DNA from: UBA668 sp041394605 | GTDB taxonomy: Bacteria > Actinomycetota > Acidimicrobiia > Acidimicrobiales > Ilumatobacteraceae | Direction: 5' to 3' | DNA length: 64,000 nucleotides | Assembly (NCBI GenBank): GCA_041394605.1 | Contig: JAWKHX010000009.1 | Location: 124,001-188,000 of the forward strand | Shown: piece after piece, positions 8,410 to 16,012 of the stretch | Layout: each line of letters begins with the position of its first letter | Position numbering within the stretch: position 1 is the first letter of the stretch | Notes under the pieces: generated by a model | The model's database searches: none | Seen by the model: the letters and a program-made list of their open reading frames with translations, nothing else | What the model was told of the DNA's origin: nothing | Program-made: the position numbers and the translations under genes

Positions 8410-8992
8410 AACAGGTCCTCCTCGATGATTTGGGTCAGCCGGGCCTCGTCGAGTTGGCCGGTCTGCTGCACGATCGTGCCGTCCGCGGTGACGAACAGCG
8501 TCACGGGGAATGTGGCGACGCCGGCCGCGGCGATGAACTCGCCGTTGGTGTCGTAGTACAGCTCGTACTGCACGCCACGGTCACGGGCGAACGACTCCTC
8601 CCGGTCGCTGGGGGCAGGTAGCTGATGCCCACGAACCGCACCCGGTCGCCGAATGCGGCGTGGGCAGCGGCGAAATCCGGCAGTTCCTGTTTGCATGGGC
8701 CGCACGTGGAACCCCAGATGTTGACCACCAGTGGGGTGCCGGCCAGCGACGCAGTTGCCAGGTCGTCGCCCGCCAGCGTCTGGATGGTGACGGCCGGGAA
8801 CGGCTGGCCCTCGACCCGGGCGTTGGTGCCGATGGACGGTTCCTGGAAGGTAACCCGCGGGCCGGAGATGACGACGGTGTCGCCGTCGGCGCTGCCGCCG
8901 TCACCGGAGCGGGCCACGGCCCAGCCGATCGGCACGGCGGCGACCGCGGCGACGATCAGCGACGTGACCATCAACCGCCTGCGGATCCTCAC
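8406..8992 (-). CDS. TlpA/ResA-like membrane-anchored thioredoxin (one frameshift)
   Basis: A single N-terminal membrane anchor (about residues 8-28) is followed by a thioredoxin fold with the redox motif WGSTCGPC (Cys97 and Cys100) and the cis-proline segment ATFPVTLFV. Such proteins reduce apocytochrome c or other extracytoplasmic thiols and take electrons from CcdA, encoded just downstream with a 4-bp overlap. The frame breaks near 8611 in a run of five G (YLP continues as SDREESFARDRG), a typical homopolymer error. Repaired length is about 195 aa, normal for the family. Confidence 0.85.
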
Positions 8993-9024
8993 GGAGAGCC
9001 AGGCTACCCGGCACCTCCGCAGCG

Positions 9025-9084
9025 GCCCCTGCCACCACCGGGGGGGAAGCCGTCGGTCACACCGGCGGCGGTGGTGGCAGGGGC
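9025..9084 (-). terminator. Strong 16-bp hairpin downstream of whiB
   Basis: Arms 9025-9040 (GCCCCTGCCACCACCG) and 9069-9084 are perfectly complementary over 16 bp with a 28-nt loop. The structure lies in the space between the whiB stop and the tlpA start, both on the minus strand. No T-tract follows, so it may be a Rho-assisted or RNA-stabilising structure. Confidence 0.5.
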
Positions 9085-9164
9085 AGCGGGGGTTTCAGCC
9101 GGAGGGTCGTCGAAGCGTTGCCTCCGACCGGGGGGATCTGTTGTTGCCGCTGGGCCGGGCGTGG

Positions 9165-9518
9165 TCAGGCGACGATCAGGTGCGGCGGGATCGGCACCTC
9201 GTCCACGACCAACTCGGGGCGCGGCTGTTTGGGCGGCCGGCCACGAGGGCGCTTGTTGACGACGATCCGGCCGTTCTCGATCAGTTCGCCACCCCACACA
9301 CCCCACGGCTCGGCGCGCTCGATGGCGCCGTCCCGGCAGGTTTCCGCCAGCGCGCACTTGCCGCAGATGGCCTTGGCGCGGGCGATGTCCAGCGGGACGT
9401 CCGAGAAGAACAGGTGGGTGAGGGTGCCATGGCCGTCGGCGCAGCGCGGGGTGGCCACGCGGGCGGCGATCGGTTCCACGATCTGGTCGAATTCGATGTC
9501 GGTGTTCACGGTGTACAT
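9165..9518 (-). CDS. WhiB family iron-sulfur transcriptional regulator
   Basis: A 117-aa actinobacterial WhiB-like protein, a [4Fe-4S] regulator that binds the principal sigma factor. The four cluster cysteines are Cys26, Cys52, Cys55 and Cys61, followed by the GVWGGE turn (73-78) and a basic C-terminal KRPRGRPPK segment like an AT-hook. That is the standard WhiB order. It is monocistronic, bounded by a terminator-like hairpin upstream (9566-9595) and a strong hairpin downstream. The specific WhiB subgroup cannot be assigned. Confidence 0.95.
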   Translation of the reverse strand: MYTVNTDIEFDQIVEPIAARVATPRCADGHGTLTHLFFSDVPLDIARAKAICGKCALAETCRDGAIERAEPWGVWGGELIENGRIVVNKRPRGRPPKQPRPELVVDEVPIPPHLIVA

Positions 9519-9565
9519 CGGGGTGTTCCTCTCGGAGGACGTGGGGAGGGCGGAAAAACCAGAAA

Positions 9566-9595
9566 GGCCGCCGGGATCCTGTGATCCCGACGGCC
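9566..9595 (-). terminator. Intrinsic terminator upstream of whiB
   Basis: Read on the minus strand this is a 13-bp stem with one mismatch and a 4-nt loop (GGCCGTCGGGATC / GATCCCGGCGGCC), followed by TTTCTGGTTTTTCC. The stem plus T-rich tail is a good intrinsic terminator. It ends a transcript arriving from the right, either of orn or of the small gene at 9620-9790. Confidence 0.8.
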
Positions 9596-9619
9596 TCGGA
9601 GGGCGCTTCCGACGTAGGT

Positions 9620-9790
9620 TTACGTCGTTGCGATCCCGAGGTGTCGGGCGGGGCGCTTGGTGGTCTCATTGATGGACATTGCGTCCACGAACCGGTTGCG
9701 CCACTGGTAGCCATGACCGAACCCGTTGGTGCACGGGCGCGCGCCAGCGGCCACCGGGGCCGGGCTGAGTGCGAGTGCCGTGCGCTTCAT
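9620..9790 (-). CDS. Candidate 56-aa small protein
   Basis: The frame starts at ATG 9790 (MKRTALALSPAPVAAG) and ends with TAA at 9620, 24 bp before the intrinsic terminator. A GGAAGG lies about 11 nt upstream of the ATG. The protein is basic with one cysteine and no recognisable domain. Support for it being real is the tight ATG-to-terminator layout and an upstream palindrome (GGCAAC-GTG-GTTGCC, 9850-9864). It has no recognised homologue, and the stretch 9791-9903 carries nothing else I can identify. Treat as a hypothesis. Confidence 0.35.
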   Translation of the reverse strand: MKRTALALSPAPVAAGARPCTNGFGHGYQWRNRFVDAMSINETTKRPARHLGIATT

Positions 9791-9903
9791 CTGGATTCGT
9801 GCCTTCCTTGGTCGATGACATGCCGCAGTTGCGGCACATCAGGTGTTAGGCAACCACGTTGCCGAAACGAATGCAACCGATTTATTGGGCGAAGTGCCCG
9901 CAG

Positions 9904-10515
9904 TCACTCGGTGATGCCGTCGGAGGGATCCAGCGGCGCCGGCCCCTCGGCCGGTTCTCCGGGCTCGCCCAGCACGGGCATGCCCTTCAGGAACACGTGC
10001 TCGCGGTAGAACCGCAGTTCGGCCACGCTCTCGCGGATGTCGTCCAGCGCGCGGTGGGTGCCCTGCTTGGCCGAGCGCCCGTTGATCAGCCCCGGGTACC
10101 AGCGGCGCACCAGTTCCTTCACGCTGCTGACGTCCACACTGCGGTAGTGCAAGTGGTGCTCGATCTCCGGCAGGTAGGCGTCGAGGAAGCGGCGGTCCAT
10201 GCCGATCGAGTTGCCGCACAACGGCACCGACCGGGGCATGGGTACATGCTCGCGGATGAACTCCAGCGTCTGGCGGCCGGCGTCCTCCAAGGTGATGGTG
10301 GAGGCCCGGATCTCGTCCAGCAGGCCGCTGCGTGTGTGCATCTCCACCACCACGGGCTCCATCACCGCCAGTTGTTCCTCCGGCTGGTGGACCACGAGGT
10401 CCGGCCCCTCGGCGACGATGTTCAACTCGTCGTCGGTGACGATCGTGGCGATCTCGACGATCACGTTGCGGCGGGGGTCCAGCCCGGTCATTTCGAGGTC
10501 CATCCACACCAGCAC
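9904..10515 (-). CDS. orn: Oligoribonuclease
   Basis: A DEDDh 3'-5' exoribonuclease that degrades 2-5 nt RNAs and pGpG. The motifs are WMDLEMTGLD (Exo I), PLCGNSIGMDRRFLD (Exo II) and HRALDDIRESVAELRFYR (Exo III with its histidine). Length is about 203 aa, with an acidic, Pro-rich C-terminal tail of about 25 residues beyond the usual fold. I start it at GTG 10515 (VLVWMDLEMTG), which matches family starts. TTG 10536 would add seven residues. It is divergent from the NUDIX gene at 10552. Confidence 0.93.
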   Translation of the reverse strand: MLVWMDLEMTGLDPRRNVIVEIATIVTDDELNIVAEGPDLVVHQPEEQLAVMEPVVVEMHTRSGLLDEIRASTITLEDAGRQTLEFIREHVPMPRSVPLCGNSIGMDRRFLDAYLPEIEHHLHYRSVDVSSVKELVRRWYPGLINGRSAKQGTHRALDDIRESVAELRFYREHVFLKGMPVLGEPGEPAEGPAPLDPSDGITE

Positions 10516-10551
10516 GAGATGGAGGCTAGGCGACAACTACGGTCGGCAACG

Positions 10552-11274
10552 ATGAGTGAGGAAGTTCCCATCCGCCCGGCCGCCACCGTCATGCTCCTGC
10601 GCGACACCGACGGCGGGTTGGAAGTGTTCATGCTGCGGCGCACGTCCGCCGCCGTCTTCGCCGGTGGGATGTACGTCTTCCCCGGCGGCAAGGTGGACCC
10701 CGCCGATGGCGAGGGCGACGAGGCGTTCGTGGTGGCCGCCATCCGCGAGTGCTACGAGGAGGCCGGCGTGCTGCTGGCCGACGACACCGACGGCCTGCCC
10801 GTGGACGACGGCCATCCGGCGCTCGCCCACCGCGACGCGGTCTACGACGGCACGGTGGACATGAGGGCCCTTGCCGCGGACCACGGGCTGCGCCTGCGCA
10901 CCGGCGATCTGCCCTGGGTGGCGCACTGGATCACCCCGAAAGGCGAGACCGCCCGCCGGTTCGACACCCGGTTCTTCGCCGCCGCCTGCCCGCCCGGCCA
11001 GACCAGCCACCACGACGACAACGAGACCGTCGCCAGCATGTGGGTGCGCCCGGCGGATGCGCTGGCACGCGGCCAGGCCGGCGAGTTGATGCTGATGCCG
11101 CCCACCGTGGCCAACCTGCAGTTCCTGGCGGCCCACCCCGACGTTGCGGCGGCGATGGCCGCGGCCCGCACCGTGGGCACCCCGCCATGCATCCTGCCGA
11201 AGATCCGCCAGGTGGACGGCAAGATCGTGGGTGTCGCCATGCCCGGCGACGCCGACTACGACTCGCTGGCCTGA
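10552..11274 (+). CDS. NUDIX hydrolase (NUDT19-like)
   Basis: A 240-aa NUDIX hydrolase. After a strand RPAATVMLLRDTDGGLEVFMLRR comes an extended Nudix box, GGMYVFPGGKVDPAD then AAIRECYEEAGVLL, in which the spacing between the Gly and REcYEEAG parts is longer than in the classical 23-residue box. This insertion is typical of the NUDT8/NUDT19-like group acting on CoA derivatives or other nucleotide conjugates. The exact substrate is unknown. ATG 10552 is used. The 3' end overlaps the convergent Mrp gene by 19 bp. Confidence 0.85.
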   Translation: MSEEVPIRPAATVMLLRDTDGGLEVFMLRRTSAAVFAGGMYVFPGGKVDPADGEGDEAFVVAAIRECYEEAGVLLADDTDGLPVDDGHPALAHRDAVYDGTVDMRALAADHGLRLRTGDLPWVAHWITPKGETARRFDTRFFAAACPPGQTSHHDDNETVASMWVRPADALARGQAGELMLMPPTVANLQFLAAHPDVAAAMAAARTVGTPPCILPKIRQVDGKIVGVAMPGDADYDSLA

Positions 11275-12494
11275 CCCGCCGCACCGGCGCGGCCGGCGTC
11301 GGCGGCCCCCAGGGCGGCTTCCACCATCTGCAGCATCCGTGCGCTGCAGCCGGCCATGTTGGCCGGCGGGGCCACGTCCTCCACCAGGCGGGCGGCGATG
11401 GCGCGGAACTCGTCTGCCGCAGGGCCGGTGCCGTCCAGCGCCACGGGCGCCCCGGCGTCGCCGCCGGCGGCCACCGCAGGCTCCAGCGGGATGCGGCCCA
11501 GCAGCGGCACGCCGATCTCGTCGGCCAGCGCCTGCCCGCCGCCCTCGCCGAACAGGGCGTAGGTCTCGCCGTGGTCGCACGTGAACGCGCTCATGTTCTC
11601 CACCACGCCGCAGACCCGCAGGAAGCTGCGCCGGGCCATGTCCGCCGCCCGGGCGGCGACGCGCTGCGCGGCCTGAGCGGGTGTGGTGACGATCAGCAGG
11701 TCGGTGCGCGGCAGCATCCGGGCCAGCCCCATCTGCACGTCGCCGGTGCCCGGCGGCATGTCGATGAACAGGTAGTCCAGGTCGTCCCAGTGCACGTCGT
11801 GGAGGAACTGCTCCACCGCCTTGGTGAGCATCAGGCCACGCCACATCAGCGCCGTGCCCTCCTCCACCAAGAAGCCGGTGCTGACCACCTTGAGCGTGCC
11901 GCGGGTGAGGCCGCGGCCGACCGTGAGTTCGTTGGGGATGATCCGCGGCTTGTCGAACCCGTCCATGCGGCGGGCCTCCAGCGGATCGTCGATGCCCAGC
12001 AGGCGGGGCACGGAGAAGCCCCAGATGTCCGCGTCGAGCACGCCGACGGTGAACCCGCGGGCGGCCACCGCGGCGGCCAGGTTGACGGTGACGGAACTCT
12101 TGCCCACGCCGCCCTTGCCGCTGGCGACGGCGATCACGCGGCACGTGGCGGGCACGGCGGTGTCGGCGGCCTGCTCGCGGGCGTTCCAGCGGGCCTTGGT
12201 CATCACCTCGCTGCGCTCCTCGGGGGTCATCTCGCCCCACTGGATGCGCACGTCGCGCACCCCGGGGTGCACGGCCACCCGGCTCTTCACGTCCTTCTGG
12301 ATCTGGCCGCGCAGCGGGCAGCCGCCGATGGTCAGCTTGATCTCGATGGTGACGTCGCCGTCGGCGGTGATCTCCACGGACGGCACCATGCCGAGGCTGA
12401 CGATGTCCGCCCCCAGTTCCGGGTCCACCACGGCGCGCAGCAGTTCGACCACGTCGTCCCGGCTCGGCGGGCCCTGCATCGGCGGGGGAATCAC
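11256..12494 (-). CDS. Mrp/NBP35 family Fe-S cluster carrier ATPase
   Basis: A P-loop ATPase that carries or assembles iron-sulfur clusters. An N-terminal DUF59/MIP18 domain (about residues 10-90, with IKLTIGGCPLRGQIQ) precedes the ATPase domain with the deviant Walker A GKGGVGKSSVTVNLA and FIDMPPGTGDVQM. The CxxC that bridges clusters in many Mrp/ApbC proteins is not present; VENMSAFTCDHGE has only one cysteine. Start candidates are GTG 12494 and ATG 12479. A TAGCAT box 7 nt upstream of GTG 12494 would suit a leaderless start. An IscA-type gene is divergently placed. Confidence 0.88.
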   Translation of the reverse strand: MIPPPMQGPPSRDDVVELLRAVVDPELGADIVSLGMVPSVEITADGDVTIEIKLTIGGCPLRGQIQKDVKSRVAVHPGVRDVRIQWGEMTPEERSEVMTKARWNAREQAADTAVPATCRVIAVASGKGGVGKSSVTVNLAAAVAARGFTVGVLDADIWGFSVPRLLGIDDPLEARRMDGFDKPRIIPNELTVGRGLTRGTLKVVSTGFLVEEGTALMWRGLMLTKAVEQFLHDVHWDDLDYLFIDMPPGTGDVQMGLARMLPRTDLLIVTTPAQAAQRVAARAADMARRSFLRVCGVVENMSAFTCDHGETYALFGEGGGQALADEIGVPLLGRIPLEPAVAAGGDAGAPVALDGTGPAADEFRAIAARLVEDVAPPANMAGCSARMLQMVEAALGAADAGRAGAAGQASES

Positions 12495-12586
12495 GAAGTC
12501 AATGCTACGGTAATTCGCGGGTACACTCCTGTCCTGCGCCCCATTCGGGTGCACCACCACCGCCGATCGCCTCAGGGAGGTCCACT

Positions 12587-12907
12587 GTGATCACGCTCAC
12601 CGACTCCGCCGCCACCAAGGTGAAGGAACTGCTCGACGCCGAAGGTGCGGCCGAGCTGGCGCTGCGCGTTGCCGTCCGCCCGGGTGGGTGCAGCGGGTTC
12701 TCCTACGAGATGTTCTTCGATGGCGACATCGCCGGCGACGATCAGACGGCCACGTTCGGCCAGGTGCAGGTGGTGGTGGACCAGGCGTCCGCCCAGCTGC
12801 TCGAGGGTGCCACACTGGACTACAAGGACGGCCTGAACCAGGCCGGCTTCGCCATCACCAACCCCAACGCCACCCGCACCTGCGGCTGCGGCAACTCGTT
12901 CAGCTGA
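12587..12907 (+). CDS. IscA/ErpA-type iron-sulfur cluster carrier
   Basis: A 106-aa A-type Fe-S carrier. The three ligands are present: Cys35 in GGCSGFSY and Cys99 and Cys101 in the C-terminal CGCGNSF. It delivers clusters to apoproteins. The GTG start has a good ribosome site (GGGAGGT) 7 nt upstream. It is divergent from the Mrp-type carrier, so the two form a small Fe-S maturation locus. It overlaps the end of the convergent lipoprotein gene by 8 bp. Confidence 0.93.
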   Translation: MITLTDSAATKVKELLDAEGAAELALRVAVRPGGCSGFSYEMFFDGDIAGDDQTATFGQVQVVVDQASAQLLEGATLDYKDGLNQAGFAITNPNATRTCGCGNSFS

Positions 12908-13798
12908 GCAGCAGGTCCAGCCGGGCCGCGAGCTCGCTGCGATCCCACACCCCGTCCAGCCGGTCCACCACCACGCCCGCGGCGTCGGTGAAGTAGATGA
13001 TCGGCTCGTACTCCACGCCCAGCGCCTCGACGGCCGGGGCGATCAGCGTGCCCGCATCGTCGGCGTAGACGTCGGCGTGCACCACCACGATCTGGTCACC
13101 CACACGTTGGTACTGCTCGATGAGGAATTCCAGGCCCGGCGCGCACGTGCCGGTCTGGCAGTGGGCGGGCGTGCCCACCATGTACAGCACCGGCTTCCCG
13201 CTGGCCAGCGCGTCGGTGAGGGTGACCTGGTGGAACGGGCACGGGTCCGGCGTGCGGCTGCAGTACGGCTCCACGCCACGGTGGTCGTCGGCGGTGGGGG
13301 TGTCGAACGGGGGCAGCGGTGCGCCGGTGAGCGGCGAGAAGACATGGATGGGATCCATGATCTCCACGTTGGCGCCGTAGCCGTCGTCGCCCTCCAGGCG
13401 CAGCGTGTAGATCTTGGCGTCCGGCAGGGTGGTGCGGATCTCCCAGTACGGCACGTCCAAGCCGTCGTTGCGGCGGACACCCACGAACTCGGTGACCTTG
13501 CTGGCGTCCACGTAGGACTGCACCCAGCCGGCCAGTTCCGCCGGGCCCTCGGTGGCCAGCGCACCGTCGCCGGTGATGGACACCGGCAGACGGACCTCGC
13601 CGGGCGTGAACAGGCCGGTGCTGGGGAAGCGCTGCACCACGGAGAACGACGCGGGGCGGCGCCGCCCGTGCTGGCCGGGGTGCTGCCGGACGTGTTGGCG
13701 GCGGCGGTGGTGCCGCTGGATGAGCGGGTTTCACCACAGGCTGCGAGCACCGCAGCACTGCCGGCGGCGGTGAGGAAGGCTCGGCGGGTCGTAGGCAT
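12900..13798 (-). CDS. Tat-type lipoprotein with thioredoxin-like domain (one frameshift)
   Basis: The N-terminus MPTTRRAFLTAAGSAAVLAACGE carries a twin-arginine motif and a lipobox with Cys, followed by a Ser/Thr-rich linker. The C-terminal part has a thioredoxin-like region around PVLYMVGTPAHCQTGTCAPGLEFLIEQY, with a CxxxxC in place of CxxC. The first two thirds, including WEIRTTLPDAKIYTLRLEGD, resemble no family I know. The frame breaks near 13654 in a GGGG run; one missing base restores 299 aa. The export signal suggests an extracytoplasmic redox or metal role, but function is unknown. The 3' end overlaps the IscA gene. Confidence 0.7.
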
Positions 13799-13910
13799 CG
13801 CCGCACACGGTACCCCGTTGCGCGGGCTTGGGGCAGCGTGAGAATGTGGCAGGAATGCCGCCGCCCGACCCCCGCCCGCGCCTCGACGGCGCCGCATCAT
13901 CCTGCTCGGC

Positions 13911-15023
13911 GTGATCGCGTTGATCGCTCTGTACGCGGCCGGCGCATTGGTGATGGTGCCCTGGATCGGTCGCGACCTCGGTGGCCGGGTGATCGGCGAG
14001 GTGCAGGCCGACGGTGTCAGCCGTGCCGTGTTCAAGGGGCAGGACGGCACCCTCTATTGCGACCAGCCGCTGGCCGATCCGGGGGCCGTGCAGGCCCGCG
14101 CCGAAGGGGTGCGCGGCGTGCACGCCATCACGCTGGACGCCTCGTGCGGCGACCCGTCCGTGCCCGCCACCACCACCACGGTCGCCCCCACCACCACCGA
14201 GGCGCCCACCACCACGGCGGCCCCCACCACCACCGAAGCCCCCGTCACGACGGCGGCCCCCACCACCACGGAGGTCACCTGGCCGTTGCTGGCCGTGTGG
14301 CTGGACGGCGGCGTGATCGCGCTCACCGGCGCAGTGGCCGACGAGGACCAGCGCGCCCAGCTCGTGGCTGCCGCCGGCGAGGCGGTCACGCCGGCCAACG
14401 TCAGCGACCAGTTGCTCGTCGACGAGACCTCCACCATCACCGACGATCTCGTGATTGCGATGGGCGAACTGGCAAGGGCGATGCCAGCCGGCCTGGTCGC
14501 CGGCACGGCTGCCTTCGACGGCACCACGATCGCCGTGCAGGGCACCTACGCCTCGGACGACCTGCGGGCCCAGTTCGAGGCTGCCGCGGCGGAAGTGCCC
14601 GGCGTGGTGGTGACCCTGCAGCCCCGCCCCACCGCCACCGCCGAGCAGGCCGCCGCGCTGGAGGCCGAACTCAACGCGCTGGTGGCTGCCGAGCCGATCC
14701 TGTTCGACAAGGGCAGCACCACCATCAGCGACGCGTCGCAGTCCACACTCGTGAAGGTCGCCGGGCTGGCGGAGCGCTACGCCGGGGTGGCCATCCAGGT
14801 GCAGGGCCACACGGACAGCGAGGGCGATGCCGGCCGCAACCTGACCCTCAGCGAGGACCGTGCTGCCGCCGTGCTGGATGCACTGGTTGCGCTCGGCGTG
14901 CCCGCCGCCGACCTCACCGCCGCCGGGTTCGGGGAGACCGAACTCATCGTCGGCCCGGACGGCAAGGAGGACCCCGTGGCCAGCCGGCGGGTGGTCTTCG
15001 CCGTGGTGGTGCGGCAGCCATGA
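13911..15023 (+). CDS. Membrane-anchored OmpA-domain protein
   Basis: A 370-aa protein: one N-terminal transmembrane helix (residues 1-20), a region to residue 85, a Thr/Pro-rich low-complexity linker built from PTTTEAPTTT units (14168-14271), two BON-like segments (VWLDGGVIALTGAVADEDQR and similar) and a C-terminal OmpA domain with GHTDSEGDAGRNLTLSEDRAAAV for peptidoglycan binding. This resembles the ArfA-type layout of actinobacteria. The start is uncertain: upstream of GTG 13911 the frame encodes RRRRIILLGV, a typical pre-TM basic stretch, with no start. ATG 13855 lies in another frame, so a one-base error between about 13860 and 13890 is likely. Confidence 0.75.
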   Translation: MIALIALYAAGALVMVPWIGRDLGGRVIGEVQADGVSRAVFKGQDGTLYCDQPLADPGAVQARAEGVRGVHAITLDASCGDPSVPATTTTVAPTTTEAPTTTAAPTTTEAPVTTAAPTTTEVTWPLLAVWLDGGVIALTGAVADEDQRAQLVAAAGEAVTPANVSDQLLVDETSTITDDLVIAMGELARAMPAGLVAGTAAFDGTTIAVQGTYASDDLRAQFEAAAAEVPGVVVTLQPRPTATAEQAAALEAELNALVAAEPILFDKGSTTISDASQSTLVKVAGLAERYAGVAIQVQGHTDSEGDAGRNLTLSEDRAAAVLDALVALGVPAADLTAAGFGETELIVGPDGKEDPVASRRVVFAVVVRQP

Positions 15024-15078
15024 CCACACCTTTCCCGCATCGGGGCCCCGTCGCCCCCCGTCCAGTTGGAGCAGTGTC

Positions 15079-16005
15079 GTGCCCTACACCTTGACCGTCT
15101 GGGGGCTGTGGATGATCGGCGCGGCCGTGATCGGCCTCGTGATCGGCTGGCTGCTGGGTCGCCGCGGCAACCCGCCGGTCGACGACGCCCCGCGCCCCGC
15201 CGCACCCGCAACGCCCGCCACTCCCGAGGTGGAGCGCCTGCGCGCCAAGGTGGCCCAACTGGAAGGGGTGGCCATCGAGCGCGACCGGCTGGAGTGGGAG
15301 CTGGCGGAGGCCCGCTCGAAGGCCTTGGCGGCCGGTGCATCGCCCGCCCCCGCCGTGTTCGCGCCGGTGGTGGAAGACGAGGGCGCGCTGGCGGCGATGA
15401 CTGCCGAGCGCGACGAGTGGGTGGCGAAGGCCGCCGCCTACGAGCAGGTGGTGGGCGAACTCCGAGTGCGGGCATGGAACGCCGAGGCCAAGGTGGGTGA
15501 GCTGCGCCAGGTGGTCCAGACGATGCAGGCCGCGTCGCGTGCTGCCGCTGCACCTGCTGCTGCGGCACCTGCCGCCACCCCGGTAGCGCCGGCTGCGGCC
15601 GCCCCCGCGGTGGCGGCCGCCCCCGCCACCGCGGCACCGCCAGTCGCTGCGCCCGTGGCATCTGCAGGCGGTGGTGGCCCGGTGGCGGCGCCCCCGCCCC
15701 GCCCGGACCTCGAGGCTGGCGAGGCGGTGCTCGGCGCGCCGCTGCGGTTCGACGACCTCACCGTCATCGAAGGCATCGGCCCGCAGATCGCCCAGTTGTG
15801 TGTCGCCCGCGGCATCGACTCCTGGTGGGTCATGGCCAACACCGATCCCGATCGCCTGCGGCGGATGCTGGCTGCCGCCGGCCCTCGTTTCCAGGTGCAC
15901 GACCCTTCCAGTTGGCCCGAGCAGGGTCGCCTGCTGGCCACCGGCGACTGGGCCGGCTTCCAGCGGCTCACCCATGCCCTGCGGGGCGGCCGGGCGGGGG
16001 AGTGA
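15079..16005 (+). CDS. Membrane protein with coiled coil and C-terminal helix-hairpin-helix domain
   Basis: A 308-aa protein starting at GTG 15079. Residues 5-27 form a transmembrane helix (WGLWMIGAAVIGLVIGWLLG). Next come a Glu/Arg-rich coiled coil (about 50-160), an Ala/Pro linker (about 160-215) and a C-terminal domain FDDLTVIEGIGPQIAQLCVARGI with a helix-hairpin-helix GIGPQIAQ motif. Such C-terminal domains are often found beside OmpA-type genes in actinobacteria. It is 55 bp downstream of the OmpA gene and 7 bp upstream of the 2Fe-2S fusion. Function unknown, possibly an envelope scaffold. Confidence 0.7.
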   Translation: MPYTLTVWGLWMIGAAVIGLVIGWLLGRRGNPPVDDAPRPAAPATPATPEVERLRAKVAQLEGVAIERDRLEWELAEARSKALAAGASPAPAVFAPVVEDEGALAAMTAERDEWVAKAAAYEQVVGELRVRAWNAEAKVGELRQVVQTMQAASRAAAAPAAAAPAATPVAPAAAAPAVAAAPATAAPPVAAPVASAGGGGPVAAPPPRPDLEAGEAVLGAPLRFDDLTVIEGIGPQIAQLCVARGIDSWWVMANTDPDRLRRMLAAAGPRFQVHDPSSWPEQGRLLATGDWAGFQRLTHALRGGRAGE

Positions 16006-16012
16006 CGGTCGG

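Noticed and set aside
12900..13798. Calling the Trx lipoprotein a true pseudogene
   Set aside because: A single-base change at a GGGG run restores an exact full-length frame from signal peptide to stop.
14160..14275. CRISPR-like or tandem repeat array
   Set aside because: The CCACCACC periodicity encodes a Thr/Pro linker in frame; there are no spacers.
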